Shown: piece by piece, positions 1 through 6,730 of the stretch
Numbering within the stretch: position 1 is the stretch's first letter
How the letters are laid out: each line of letters starts with the position of its first letter
Assembly: GCA_020832725.1 (NCBI GenBank)
Contig: JAFIEC010000182.1
Location: forward strand, 1-12,737
Length of the DNA stretch: 12,737 nt
Reading direction: 5' to 3'
Source: Paracoccaceae bacterium
Lineage (GTDB): Bacteria; Pseudomonadota; Alphaproteobacteria; Rhodobacterales; Rhodobacteraceae
Notes under the pieces: generated by a model
What the model was told of the DNA's origin: nothing
The model's database searches: none
What the model saw: only the letters and a program-made list of their open reading frames with translations
Made by a program: the position numbers and the translations under genes

Positions 1-266
1 GAGGCGCGCCACAGAAGCAGACGCGACAGGTAGCGGCGCAGACCGGGCAGCCCCCCATACCAGAGCACAAGCAGAATTGCCGATATCGCGGGTGCCCAGA
101 CTGCAAGAATGAACAGCGGATGCGTGGGACCCATCGGCCCAAGGGCGGCCTCGACCGCGTCCTGAAAAACAAACACCAGCACCATGCCACCCCAGCCGAT
201 GGCAAAAGTCAGGAAAAAGAACAGGAAAACAGAGCCGACCGGCGGCTCCGATACAGTATCCTTCAT
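1..266 (-). CDS. CPBP-family intramembrane metalloprotease, N-terminal part (cut by window edge)
   Basis: The minus strand is open from an ATG at 266-264 to the left edge, about 88 codons. The start is supported by an AGGAG ribosome binding site seven bases upstream. The protein begins MKDTVSEPPVGSVF and continues with two hydrophobic stretches, roughly residues 13-37 (FLFFFLTFAIGWGG...) and 52-74 (HPLFILAVWAPAISAILLVL), followed by GGLPGLRRYLSRLLLWR. A first helix with a TFAIGWGG-type motif, a second helix with a WAPAI motif, and then a GLR..L.RLL.WR linker are the usual N-terminus of CAAX-protease/bacteriocin-processing (CPBP) membrane proteins. The catalytic EExxxR and HxxxH motifs of that family would lie outside the window, so activity cannot be judged. 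Family assignment is by pattern recognition only. Confidence 0.72.
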   Translation of the reverse strand, partial: MKDTVSEPPVGSVFLFFFLTFAIGWGGMVLVFVFQDAVEAALGPMGPTHPLFILAVWAPAISAILLVLWYGGLPGLRRYLSRLLLWRA

Positions 267-687
267 AGGTCAACTCCTGTTGCCCACACCGCAAATCCGA
301 ATGCAGGTTGCCACGCCCGCCCCGAGGGTGGCGCAGACTGGCGGTTGGCACATCCCCGAAGTGGCGACGGCTTTGGCGCGGGGAATGATAACCTCTGTTC
401 GATCGCGTGCGCCATGACGCAGATCAAACCCATGTGCGACTTCGGCCTGCCGCGCAATTCAAGGGCACAACCTTCGCGGTGCCCTCTGAATTGTCCGTTT
501 GAATAGGGGAGCGGCATCAACCAATTCAAGAACCCTATGTTGAAGGTCTGCTGAAGGCTTCGAAGTTGTTTTGCGCCCTAAGTTGCGCCAGCATCCGTAG
601 CATCGCCCCAGAAAATGCTGCAGCAAGCACGGACGACCGCTTCGGTGAACGCTGTTGAATGGTCCATCCGACCGCAAAGAGCCGACT
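267..687. other. Intergenic stretch without a recognisable gene
   Basis: About 420 bases lie between the CPBP gene start and the antitoxin stop. Short open frames exist on both strands, but none has a ribosome binding site, a recognisable domain or consistent codon use. The section around 500-650 is less GC-rich than its surroundings. No tRNA, convincing promoter or long repeat was found. It may hold the CPBP promoter and decayed coding sequence. Confidence 0.5.
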
Positions 688-697
688 TTACTCGGCT
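680..697 (-). terminator. Weak hairpin at the end of the antitoxin gene
   Basis: A six-base inverted repeat (agccga / tcggct, loop ctttac) straddles the antitoxin stop codon at 690-688. On the minus strand it is followed by CTTTGC rather than a true U-run, so it is a weak terminator candidate at best. Confidence 0.25.
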
Positions 698-1032
698 AGA
701 TCATCCAAGGTCACGCCGAGCGCTTCGGACAACGCGCGCAGGGTCGCGATAGAGCCCTGCTTACGGCCGGTTTCGATCTCGGCCACGGTCACGCGATTCA
801 CGCCCGCCTTTTCGGCCAAGGCGGCTTGCGTCATCCCGCGCAGGTCCCGGTAGACGCGCAAAGCGCTTTCGCCGTTTAGCATCCGGTTCACGTAATCCGC
901 GGGGATCAGTTCATCCTCGCCCGCCGCAAGTGCGGCCTTGGCGCGGTCATAGGTCTGGAGATCGGCCAGATCTTCGGCCGCGGCCCGCAAGCGATCATAT
1001 TCTTCGCGCGGGATTGTCACCATCTCGTTCAT
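688..1032 (-). CDS. XRE-family antitoxin (HigA/RelB-type, second gene of a TA pair)
   Basis: This 114-residue protein is probably the antitoxin and DNA-binding repressor of the adjacent RelE-like toxin. The N-terminal part (about residues 1-55, with MVTIPREEYDRLRAAAEDL) is helical and charged, as in toxin-binding or dimerisation regions. The C-terminal part (about 57-112, RDLRGMTQAALAEKAGVNRVTVAEIETGRKQGS) is a clear Cro/XRE helix-turn-helix. The start at 1032 is preceded by AAAGGA at suitable spacing; an in-frame ATG three codons later is an alternative. It lies 11 bases after the toxin stop, so the two genes are surely cotranscribed. Family placement is confident; pairing with the toxin is inferred from order and spacing. 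Confidence 0.88.
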   Translation of the reverse strand: MNEMVTIPREEYDRLRAAAEDLADLQTYDRAKAALAAGEDELIPADYVNRMLNGESALRVYRDLRGMTQAALAEKAGVNRVTVAEIETGRKQGSIATLRALSEALGVTLDDLAE

Positions 1033-1043
1033 GTCATGTCCTT

Positions 1044-1295
1044 TCAGTCATAGATGCCGCCCCGAGGACCGATGTCCAGCACGGCCAGGACGTTGCCCTT
1101 ATCGTCCATTATCACCCGCCAATCCCCGACACGCAGCCGAATCCCCTCTCGACCTTTGAGGGATTTCACGTTGTTGGCCTGCGAGGCTGGGTCTGTCGCA
1201 TACGCCTCGATCTTGGCACGGATCAGCGTGGCCGTGTTCGCAGGCATCCGCCGCAACGCCCGAATAGCGGCTTTCGTATAGCTGATCTGCTTCAT
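1044..1295 (-). CDS. RelE/ParE-superfamily toxin
   Basis: This 83-residue basic protein begins MKQISYTKAAIRALRRMPAN and contains KSLKGREGIRLRVGDWRVIMDD near residues 44-66. That is the usual beta-sheet core of RelE/HigB-type toxins, which in this superfamily usually cleave mRNA at the ribosome; the ParE branch instead targets gyrase. The family's conserved RLRVGDWRV motif and normal length are present, so it appears intact. It precedes the XRE antitoxin, the order seen in higBA-type modules. No Shine-Dalgarno sequence precedes the ATG at 1295, and a promoter-like pair lies immediately upstream, suggesting a leaderless or nearly leaderless message. The cellular target cannot be told from sequence alone. 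Confidence 0.87.
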   Translation of the reverse strand: MKQISYTKAAIRALRRMPANTATLIRAKIEAYATDPASQANNVKSLKGREGIRLRVGDWRVIMDDKGNVLAVLDIGPRGGIYD

Positions 1296-1301
1296 GTTGT
1301 A

Positions 1302-1330
1302 GCTTTAGGCGACACGCGGTGCAAAGTCAA
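1302..1330 (-). promoter_or_regulatory. Predicted sigma-70 type promoter of the toxin-antitoxin operon
   Basis: Read on the minus strand, TTGACT (1330-1325) is separated by 17 bases from TAAAGC (1307-1302), which resembles -35 and -10 boxes. The -10 box ends only six bases before the toxin ATG, so transcripts would have almost no leader, in line with the missing ribosome binding site. The -10 match is modest (three of six bases). Confidence 0.45.
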
Positions 1331-1334
1331 GAAA

Positions 1335-1353
1335 ATGTCGCTTTCGGCGACAT
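1335..1353. promoter_or_regulatory. Palindrome, candidate operator for the antitoxin
   Basis: Perfect 7-base arms atgtcgc / gcgacat are separated by tttcg, just upstream of the predicted -35 box. A further half site, ggcgacac, occurs at 1308-1315 between the predicted -10 and -35 boxes. An XRE antitoxin often binds such palindromes to repress its own operon; that role is inferred. Confidence 0.45.
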
Positions 1354-1380
1354 GCCTGGCCGACCTTAACCGGCCAGGCA
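1353..1380 (-). terminator. Hairpin downstream of the recombinase gene
   Basis: A perfect 10-base inverted repeat (tgcctggccg / cggccaggca) with the loop accttaac starts four bases past the recombinase stop at 1385. It is the strongest stem in the neighbourhood and is placed as a transcription terminator for the recombinase. There is no strong U-run after it. Confidence 0.55.
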
Positions 1381-1384
1381 CGGC

Positions 1385-2017
1385 TTACAAGTCGATCCCC
1401 TCCGACAAGGACAAGGCATCATCCAGATCAACGCCGAGATAACGCACAGTGCTGTCCATCTTCGTGTGGCCGAGAAGCAGTTGGACAGCGCGCAGGTTGC
1501 CGGTCTTCTTGTAAATCTGGGCAACCTTGGTGCGCCGCATCGAATGGGTGCCGTAGGCGCTTGGTTCCAACCCGATCGAGAGCACCCAGTCGCGCATGAT
1601 CCGCGCATATTGCCGCGTCGACAGGTGCGGGCTTGCGTGCAGACGGCTGGGCAAGAGATATTCGCAACCGATCATTTCAGGATCCTTGATCCATCGCTCC
1701 AGGGACACGCGCGTTGTGTCGGTGATCTCGAACCGGACAGGCTTGCGCGTCTTGCTCTGCGTGACCGAAGCACGTTCTTTGACACGGCCTGCGGCGAAAA
1801 CATCGTTCACCCTCAGGCAGACCAGATCGCAACCCCGGAGCTTGCAATCGATGGCCATGTTGAACAGCGCAAGATCGCGCCTGTTGCCTGCCATTTCCAG
1901 ACGGACACGGATGGACCAGACATGCTTGGGCAGAAGCGGGCGCTTCTGGCCGACAATGCGCCCCTTGTTCCAAGGCGCGCGTGTGGGACGAAGGGCGGGT
2001 AAGGTTTCGATGGACAT
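1385..2017 (-). CDS. Short tyrosine recombinase / phage-type integrase
   Basis: This 210-residue protein carries a complete tyrosine recombinase catalytic domain: R61 (KLRGCDLV), a candidate beta-hairpin lysine K89 (TQSKTRKP), H158 and R161 (THSMRRT), H184 (LLGHTKMD) and the nucleophile Y193 (VRYLG). It would cut and rejoin DNA at specific sites. The N-terminal SAM-like arm-binding domain of full-length integrases is reduced to about 45 residues, so it is closer to the short integrases common in alphaproteobacterial accessory DNA than to a classical phage integrase. The start at 2017 is chosen because a strong AGGAGG lies just upstream; an earlier ATG at 2080 lacks that support. It is followed by a hairpin at 1353-1380. 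Its att sites were not found. Confidence 0.88.
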   Translation of the reverse strand: MSIETLPALRPTRAPWNKGRIVGQKRPLLPKHVWSIRVRLEMAGNRRDLALFNMAIDCKLRGCDLVCLRVNDVFAAGRVKERASVTQSKTRKPVRFEITDTTRVSLERWIKDPEMIGCEYLLPSRLHASPHLSTRQYARIMRDWVLSIGLEPSAYGTHSMRRTKVAQIYKKTGNLRAVQLLLGHTKMDSTVRYLGVDLDDALSLSEGIDL

Positions 2018-2129
2018 GACTTCCCTCCTGTCCTCCAAACCCGCCACGTCTTCGGCCATTCCGACAGGACAGCCTAACACTCACCGCCGTTCAAGATCTG
2101 ATAAATCGCATCGGGCGGGAAGCGGACCG

Positions 2130-2534
2130 ATGCAGGCGCGGCAGCCGCTCGCGGACTGCGGGACGAGGCGGCCGTTTCGTGCTATCCATGAGGGTGCGCA
2201 ACCCGACACCGTCGTCAGCACACTCCACGGCGCCGCACGCGCAGAACTCACGGGCCGCATCCGCGGAAAGGACTCGGAGACACGAAGGCTGAAAACGCAG
2301 GTCTTTCAGATCGCCGAGATCCACGTTCCGGTGAAACGCGCCAAGACGCTCGACATGGACAAGGTCGGCCAGATCGCCGAGAGCATTCTGGAGGACGGCC
2401 AGACGGTCCCGATCCAGGTCCGCGCCGACGGCGACCAGTTCGTTCTGGTCGAGGGCCTGCATCGGCTCGAGGCTATGAAGGCGCTCGGCGAGTCGACGAT
2501 TAACGGCTACCTCGTGCGGGCACGCCAGCACTGA
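2130..2534 (+). CDS. Small ParB/Srx-like N-terminal domain protein (start uncertain)
   Basis: From about 2289 to the stop at 2534 the frame encodes a compact ParB N-terminal (ParBc) domain: VFQIAEIHVPVKR, KVGQIAESILEDGQTVPIQV, then FVLVEGLHRLEAMKALGE. The EGLHRLEA stretch corresponds to the GxxRxxA nucleotide-binding motif of ParB N-terminal domains, here with H and E variants. There is no HTH or C-terminal dimerisation domain, so it is not a chromosome-partition ParB. Small stand-alone versions occur on mobile elements and in regulatory or nuclease roles. The first ATG in frame is at 2130, with only a weak upstream GGGA. The 53 residues before the domain look unlike a conserved protein, so a non-ATG start such as CTG at 2289 (GGAG nine bases upstream) is possible. 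Confidence 0.6.
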   Translation: MQARQPLADCGTRRPFRAIHEGAQPDTVVSTLHGAARAELTGRIRGKDSETRRLKTQVFQIAEIHVPVKRAKTLDMDKVGQIAESILEDGQTVPIQVRADGDQFVLVEGLHRLEAMKALGESTINGYLVRARQH

Positions 2535-2579
2535 CGATCGCACTGGGCCGGGCTGCAGAACCAGCGAGGCGATGCAGCC

Positions 2580-3118
2580 TCAGCCGCCAGCCGCGCCGAC
2601 CGCCGCTGTGCGGGACCTTGCGGGGGCTTGCATCGCCCACTCGAATACCCTTCGTCGTTTGAGCATCACCGACCTGGAGGGCGGCAAGCGGGCGATGCGC
2701 TCGGTCTTCTGCACTGCGAGGTCGAGGGTGGGGTAGGCTTTGGTCTGCCAGCGTCTGGCGGCGAAGTCCTGCTTCCGCGTGGCGCGCAGCTTGCGCCCGA
2801 TCAGGCCTTCGGCACTATGGCTGTCGTATTGGCGTTCCTCCCGCCGCAACGAGGTGCAGCGCAGGAAGCGGCGCTCCGTCTCCTCGGCATGGCTGGGGGT
2901 ATTGCAGGTCCAGGCCGTCCTGCGCCGCCTGCGTCTCCTCCTCGCGCCGGCGCAGGAGTTCCTGCAGCAGGTCCGCCACAGCGGCGGCCGTGGATGCGAC
3001 GGATCCTGGTGTCGATGTAGCCGCACAGGTCGCGCCGGGTCAGGCGCTGGTTGAGCAGGATCTCGAACCGTTCCGCCGCGGGTTGGGGAAGGCGGTTCGC
3101 AAAGCCCGGCGAAGACAA
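2580..3118 (-). pseudogene. Frame-broken coding remnant, not recognised
   Basis: Between the DUF3179 gene stop and the ParB-like gene, the minus strand gives protein-like segments in three successive frames. About 3118-2987 reads ERFEILLNQRLTRRDLCGYI; about 2988-2895 reads VADLLQELLRRREEETQAAQ; about 2891-2600 reads HAEETERRFLRCTSLRREER and onward to QTKAYPTLDLAVQKTERI. Each looks like a charged helical protein and they join in order, which would fit one gene broken by two frameshifts near 2987 and 2893. No ribosome binding site or complete frame exists. I recognise no family, and chance open frames in GC-rich DNA are a real alternative. Confidence 0.3.
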
Positions 3119-3124
3119 GTGCCG

Positions 3125-4084
3125 TCACGGTCCGAGCATCCAGGTCCCCTCCGGATGGAAGGCGTGAAACGCAAAGGCGAAGGGGATGTCATGGGGCAGG
3201 TCGCGCCCGGCCTCGTCGCGCACGCGGACGGTGCCGACGTCGCGGCCCTCGGCAATGGCGGGGCTGTCGAGCGCCGAGGCCTGGCCGGGCGTCCAGCTCA
3301 GCACCACGCCGGCCTCGCGGATCTCGCCCTCGGCGCGCAGGCGGGCGAAGGTCCAGGCGCGGTCCTCCACCCGCACGACGCGGGCGAGCGGGTTGATGCC
3401 GTGGGGCGGGTTCTCGCCGCGATAGAGGAACGGGCGGGGGGCGCTGTCGTAGCCGACATAGGGGTTCTGGCCATAGGCGCGGCGCCAGTCCGGCTGGTCC
3501 ATCACCAGGCCATCCGGGTTGCGGGCGCGGAACTCGGCCCAGCTTTCCATCCAGGCGGGCAGCGGAGTGAGGCGGGTGCCGGCGTGCTGACCTACCACGC
3601 CTTCGCCCACCGCCTGCTGCCACCAGCTCTCGGTCTCGCGGTCGTACATGATCATGTCCGAGTGGCGCAGCAGGCCCGAGACGCCGAAGCTGTGGGGCGT
3701 GCCGTCCACGCGGGCGTCGAACACCATGGCTGAGTTGCACAGGGGGCAATAGGTGACGGCAACGGGCAGCCCCCCCACCACGTCGTTCACGATCTCGTGC
3801 CACATCAGATAGCGGACCGGATAGGCGCGGGCGGCCTCGCCGTCGTGTTCATAGGCGAGCACCGGCTCGCGGTCATGCAGCCGGGTTTCCTCGGCTGCGG
3901 GCAGGAAGGCCGGCTCCCAGATCGCCGGAATGCCGTCCTTGGGCGGGCCTCCCGGGATGATCTCGTCGAAGTCGACCGTGGTGCGGGTGAAATCGGTCAT
4001 CGGCCAGTCGCGGGCCCATTGCGCGGGGTCCGCGGCGGCGGTGCCGGCGAAGAGCGTCAGGGCGAGAGCTGGGAACAGGCGCAT
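3125..4084 (-). CDS. Secreted DUF3179 protein with CPLC motif
   Basis: This 319-residue protein has a signal peptide (MRLFPALALTLFAGTAAADP, likely cut after AAA), so it is exported. It carries the DUF3179 hallmark region: YPVRYLMWHEIVND (residues 88-101), then PVAVTYCPLCNSAMVFD (107-123, cysteines 113 and 116), and SGLLRHSDMIMYDRETESWWQQ (136-157). The family has no settled biochemical function. The CxxC pair, H141 and the surrounding aromatics suggest metal binding or redox chemistry, which is inference. The ATG at 4084 follows AAGGAG and lies 12 bases after the preceding gene stop, making it the last gene of the six-gene bufferin-type operon. Its presence beside DUF2282/DUF692/DUF2063 genes suggests a periplasmic role in the same stress response. 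Confidence 0.88.
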   Translation of the reverse strand: MRLFPALALTLFAGTAAADPAQWARDWPMTDFTRTTVDFDEIIPGGPPKDGIPAIWEPAFLPAAEETRLHDREPVLAYEHDGEAARAYPVRYLMWHEIVNDVVGGLPVAVTYCPLCNSAMVFDARVDGTPHSFGVSGLLRHSDMIMYDRETESWWQQAVGEGVVGQHAGTRLTPLPAWMESWAEFRARNPDGLVMDQPDWRRAYGQNPYVGYDSAPRPFLYRGENPPHGINPLARVVRVEDRAWTFARLRAEGEIREAGVVLSWTPGQASALDSPAIAEGRDVGTVRVRDEAGRDLPHDIPFAFAFHAFHPEGTWMLGP

Positions 4085-4096
4085 GGCAGGGCTCCT

Positions 4097-4576
4097 TCAG
4101 TCCGGAACGAGCGGGGTGTCGAACCGCCCCGCGGCGGTCCGGCAGCGGGCGGGGTCGGGCGGATGCAGCGGCGTGGGGGTGAAGCACAGCGGCGCCTCGA
4201 AACGACCGGCGATGCGGGGGGCGGGGCCGGAAAGGTCGAACAGCTCCACCGACACCGCCCCGCCGGGCAGCTCCGGCGGCGAGACCCAGTAGTCGCGCCA
4301 GCCGTCGGGGCGAAAGCTGATGCGGGCGGCGTAGGGGGCATCGCCGGCGCGGGCGCCCGGGAGCAGCGACATCTCCAGCACCAGCCGCGCCGGCCCGTCG
4401 CTGCCTTCGATGCTGACCGCCTGGAGGGTGGCGAAGCGGGAAAAGCCGGTGCGTGCGCCCTCCATCTCCGGCACGAAGCGGTGCAGCGCGCCGTCGAATG
4501 TAAGGCTCAGCACCGCCTCGGCCGATGCGGCCCCGGGCAAGGCGACAAGCGCCGCGGCGAAGGCTGCACGCCTCAT
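4097..4576 (-). CDS. Secreted 159-residue protein, unrecognised
   Basis: The product begins with a clear signal peptide (MRRAAFAAALVALPGAASA, residues 1-19) and continues as a beta-rich soluble domain with VLSLTFDGALHRFVPEMEG, PDGWRDYWVSPPELPGG and VSVELFDLSG. It has two cysteines in the mature part, C131 (APLCFTP) and C145 (ARCRTA), which could form a disulfide. The ATG at 4576 overlaps the DoxX stop in an ATGA arrangement, so translation is coupled. I do not recognise a family. Position between DoxX and DUF3179 in a tightly packed operon suggests a periplasmic accessory factor of the bufferin-type system. Confidence 0.8.
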   Translation of the reverse strand: MRRAAFAAALVALPGAASAEAVLSLTFDGALHRFVPEMEGARTGFSRFATLQAVSIEGSDGPARLVLEMSLLPGARAGDAPYAARISFRPDGWRDYWVSPPELPGGAVSVELFDLSGPAPRIAGRFEAPLCFTPTPLHPPDPARCRTAAGRFDTPLVPD

Positions 4577-5076
4577 GGCACCGCCGTGCTGTTCCGGTCC
4601 CCCCGGTCGAGGCCCAACAGATGGTCCAGCGACAGCCGGCCCGGGCCGTATGCCAGCACCACCAGCAACGCCACCGCCCAGAGGCCATGCGTCACCCAGG
4701 CGCCGGGAAAGACGAAGATCTGGATCACGGCGGTCATGACCAGCAGCCCCAGCGCAGAGAGGCGCGACATCAGGCCAAGGACCAGCAGCACCGGCAGGAG
4801 GTGCTCGGCGATGGTGGCGAGCACAGCGGCGGGGGCGGGCGGGATCAGCGGCAGGGCATAGACATGCTCGAACAGAAAGAACGTGGAGTCCTTGATGGTG
4901 AAGCCCTCGACCTTGGTGCGGGCAGACTGCCAGAAGACAACGGCCGGGAACACCCGTGCGGCCAGCGCGATCAAGTCCTGCGGCACCCACCCGCCGAAGG
5001 CGTTCAGGCGTTGGAGGACCTGCCGCGCGCGGGCGGTGGTGCCCTGGGGCGGGGCGGTGCCGGTGACGGGGTTCAT
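4573..5076 (-). CDS. DoxX-family membrane protein
   Basis: This 167-residue protein has about four hydrophobic helices typical of DoxX/DoxD-like proteins: residues 35-50 (LIALAARVFPAVVFWQ), 80-103 (with the EHLLPVLLVLGLMSR motif), 107-124 (SALGLLVMTAVIQIFVF) and 131-150. The SARTKVEGF and FLFEHVYALPLIPP stretches also match the family. DoxX-like proteins sit in the inner membrane and are often linked to redox or sulfur chemistry; a DoxX gene is a regular member of DUF692/DUF2063 operons. The ATG at 5076 overlaps the stop of the upstream gene (ATGA), which rules out the much longer in-frame upstream extension. Its 3' end overlaps the next gene the same way. Confidence 0.9.
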   Translation of the reverse strand: MNPVTGTAPPQGTTARARQVLQRLNAFGGWVPQDLIALAARVFPAVVFWQSARTKVEGFTIKDSTFFLFEHVYALPLIPPAPAAVLATIAEHLLPVLLVLGLMSRLSALGLLVMTAVIQIFVFPGAWVTHGLWAVALLVVLAYGPGRLSLDHLLGLDRGDRNSTAVP

Positions 5077-5822
5077 GGCGTTTCTCCTGTCGGGGGGGCG
5101 GCGATCAGCCCGTGGCGCAGCAGCAGCGTCAGGGCGGCGGTGGGATCGGCGTCTGCGGCGGCCCGGCCGAGGGGCTCGCCCGCAGCCAGCGCGGCGAGGA
5201 TTGCGTGGCTGCCGCGATCGACCGGCACCACCACGACGGTGAAGTCGGGCTGCCGGCCGATAAGGGCGTGTTCGGGCCCCGGCGGCAGCGGCCCACGGAC
5301 GGCGCCCGGCTGGTGGGCCTGCCAGATCGACACTGCCGGGTGGGCCGAGCGGTAGAGCGCGACCGAGGGATGAAGGCGGAGCTGCAGCGCCTCGGGATCC
5401 GGCGCGGCGAGCAGATCGGCGGGCGCCGGTGCGGCGTCGGCGGCGTGGACCGCGACCCCGCGCGCCCATTCCAGGCGGGCGACGCAGCCCAGCCAAGGCA
5501 GATGCGCCACAGGGGGAAAGCGCGCGAGGAACCCGGGGAAGGCCCCGCCCCAGTCCTGCAGGACGGGGCAGGCGGGCGGCGCCGTAGCGATGAAGACGCC
5601 GGCCATGGCGGTGAAGAATTCTGACCCCACCAGCGCCTCGACGACCGGAAAGCGCGCGGCCAGCGCCCGGGACAGGCTGTTGCGAACGTTGTTGCGGTAG
5701 ACGGCGAAGCGGCGGGCCACCTCGTCGTGCGCCGGTGCGGTCAGCCCCTCGGGCGGCTCGGGGCGCCACAGCGCGGCGTGGAAGGCGGCCTCGGTGGAGG
5801 CGTGGTCGGGCTCAGGCGGCAT
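5073..5822 (-). CDS. bufC: DUF2063 protein, BufC-like partner of the DUF692 oxidase
   Basis: This 249-residue protein starts at an ATG (5822) with GGAG upstream and overlaps the end of the DUF692 gene by 11 bases. Its N-terminal half carries the DUF2063 signature: RFAVYRNNVRNSLSRALAARFP (residues 38-59), VEALVGSEFFTAMAGVFI (61-78) and LPWLGCVARLEWA (108-120). In bufferin and related RiPP systems this partner is thought to present the precursor peptide to the DUF692 oxidase, through a leader-binding region as in MbnC-like proteins. The C-terminal half (to residue 249) is less conserved but matches the family in length. The symbol is given by analogy with the Caulobacter buf genes; substrate binding has not been shown for this protein. 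Confidence 0.87.
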   Translation of the reverse strand: MPPEPDHASTEAAFHAALWRPEPPEGLTAPAHDEVARRFAVYRNNVRNSLSRALAARFPVVEALVGSEFFTAMAGVFIATAPPACPVLQDWGGAFPGFLARFPPVAHLPWLGCVARLEWARGVAVHAADAAPAPADLLAAPDPEALQLRLHPSVALYRSAHPAVSIWQAHQPGAVRGPLPPGPEHALIGRQPDFTVVVVPVDRGSHAILAALAAGEPLGRAAADADPTAALTLLLRHGLIAAPPTGETP

Positions 5823-6675
5823 CGGCGTGGCTCCGGGCTTGCAGCGCGTCCGGGCCGTTCAGGATCGCGCGGGCACGCGCCGCTTCGGCCAGCAGCACCG
5901 GAAAAGGCGGTACGTCGGTGTCCCACTCGATCAGGGTGGGCAGAGGGCCGGTGCGGGCCAGCACCTCGGCATAGAGTGCCCAGACCGGATCGGCCACCTC
6001 CCGCCCGTGGCTGTCGATCAGCAGGGGCCCCGAGGGCAGCTCCTCGCTGTCGTGGCCGGCCAGATGGATCTCGCCCACCGCCGCCAGCGGGAAGGCCGCG
6101 AGATAGGCGCGCGCATCGAAGCGGTGGTTGGTGGCCGAGACGAAGACGTTGTTGACGTCGAGCAGCAGGCCGCAACCGGTGCGGCGGACCACCTCGGCCA
6201 GGAAATCGGTCTCGGCCCAGGTGGAGGCCGCGAAGGTCACATAGGTCGCCGGGTTCTCCAGCAGCATCCGGATTCCCAACGCCTCCTGCACCGCGTCCAC
6301 ATGGGCGCAGACGGTCGCAAGCGTCTCGGCGGTGTAGGGGAGCGGCAGCAGGTCGTTCAGCCAGGCGGCACCGTGGCTCGACCAGGCCAGATGCTCGGAG
6401 AAGCTTTCGGGACTGTGGCGGGCGATCAGGCGGCGCAGCCGGGCGAGGTGGTCGCGGTCGAGCCCGCCCGCACCGCCGATCGACAGCCCGACCCCGTGGA
6501 TCGACAGCGCGTGATCCGCATGCATCCGCTCGAGCATCGCATGGGGGGCGCCGCCCTCGCCCATGTAGTTCTCGGCATGGACCTCGTAGAAGCCCACCGC
6601 GCCGGGCGCGGCGGCGATGTCGCGGAAATGCTCGGGCTTGAAGCCGAGGCCGGGGGTGGCGGGAAGCGCGGGCAT
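5812..6675 (-). CDS. bufB: DUF692 multinuclear non-haem iron oxidase (MNIO), BufB-like
   Basis: This 287-residue TIM-barrel protein of the DUF692 family is expected to modify cysteine residues of the precursor peptide encoded just upstream, using oxygen and a two- or three-iron centre. Family motifs and candidate metal ligands are in order: H60 (LSIHGVGLSIGG), H95 (SFSEHLAWS), E140 (LLENPATY), D173/N175/H184 (LLDVNNVFVSATNH), H204 and H208 (EIHLAGHD), D221/H223 (LIDSHG) and E250 (LIEWDTD). All motifs are present and the length is normal, so the enzyme looks intact. Start at 6675 is supported by AAGGAG. The gene is separated from the precursor gene by 55 bases with a strong hairpin and overlaps the DUF2063 gene. 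Ligand assignment is from family knowledge, not measured here. Confidence 0.93.
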   Translation of the reverse strand: MPALPATPGLGFKPEHFRDIAAAPGAVGFYEVHAENYMGEGGAPHAMLERMHADHALSIHGVGLSIGGAGGLDRDHLARLRRLIARHSPESFSEHLAWSSHGAAWLNDLLPLPYTAETLATVCAHVDAVQEALGIRMLLENPATYVTFAASTWAETDFLAEVVRRTGCGLLLDVNNVFVSATNHRFDARAYLAAFPLAAVGEIHLAGHDSEELPSGPLLIDSHGREVADPVWALYAEVLARTGPLPTLIEWDTDVPPFPVLLAEAARARAILNGPDALQARSHADAA

Positions 6676-6697
6676 GGCAGGCTCCTTGGAAAGGGTC

Positions 6698-6720
6698 GGG
6701 GCGGGCCGGTCGCCCGCCCC
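6698..6720 (-). promoter_or_regulatory. GC-rich hairpin between precursor and oxidase genes
   Basis: Perfect 9-base arms (ggggcgggc / gcccgcccc) with a 5-base loop lie in the 55-base gap between the DUF2282 gene and the DUF692 gene. On the transcribed minus strand it is followed by GACCCTTTCC, not a U-run, so it may be a partial terminator or an RNA-stabilising structure that keeps precursor mRNA in excess over enzyme mRNA. Confidence 0.6.
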
Positions 6721-6730
6721 GGAGCTGCGA

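Noticed and set aside
2091..2543. Minus-strand open frame opposite the ParB-like gene
   Set aside because: The plus strand encodes a recognisable ParB N-terminal domain; the minus-strand product has no domain and ends at the same region.
3797..4861. Plus-strand open frame of 354 codons opposite DUF3179, the 159-residue protein and DoxX
   Set aside because: It is composed of G/R/A-rich sequence with no domain and mirrors genes with signal peptides and overlapping starts on the other strand.
5077..5769. N-terminal extension of the DoxX frame to 5769
   Set aside because: The extension is arginine/alanine-rich shadow sequence of the DUF2063 gene. The ATGA overlap at 5076 gives a normal DoxX length.
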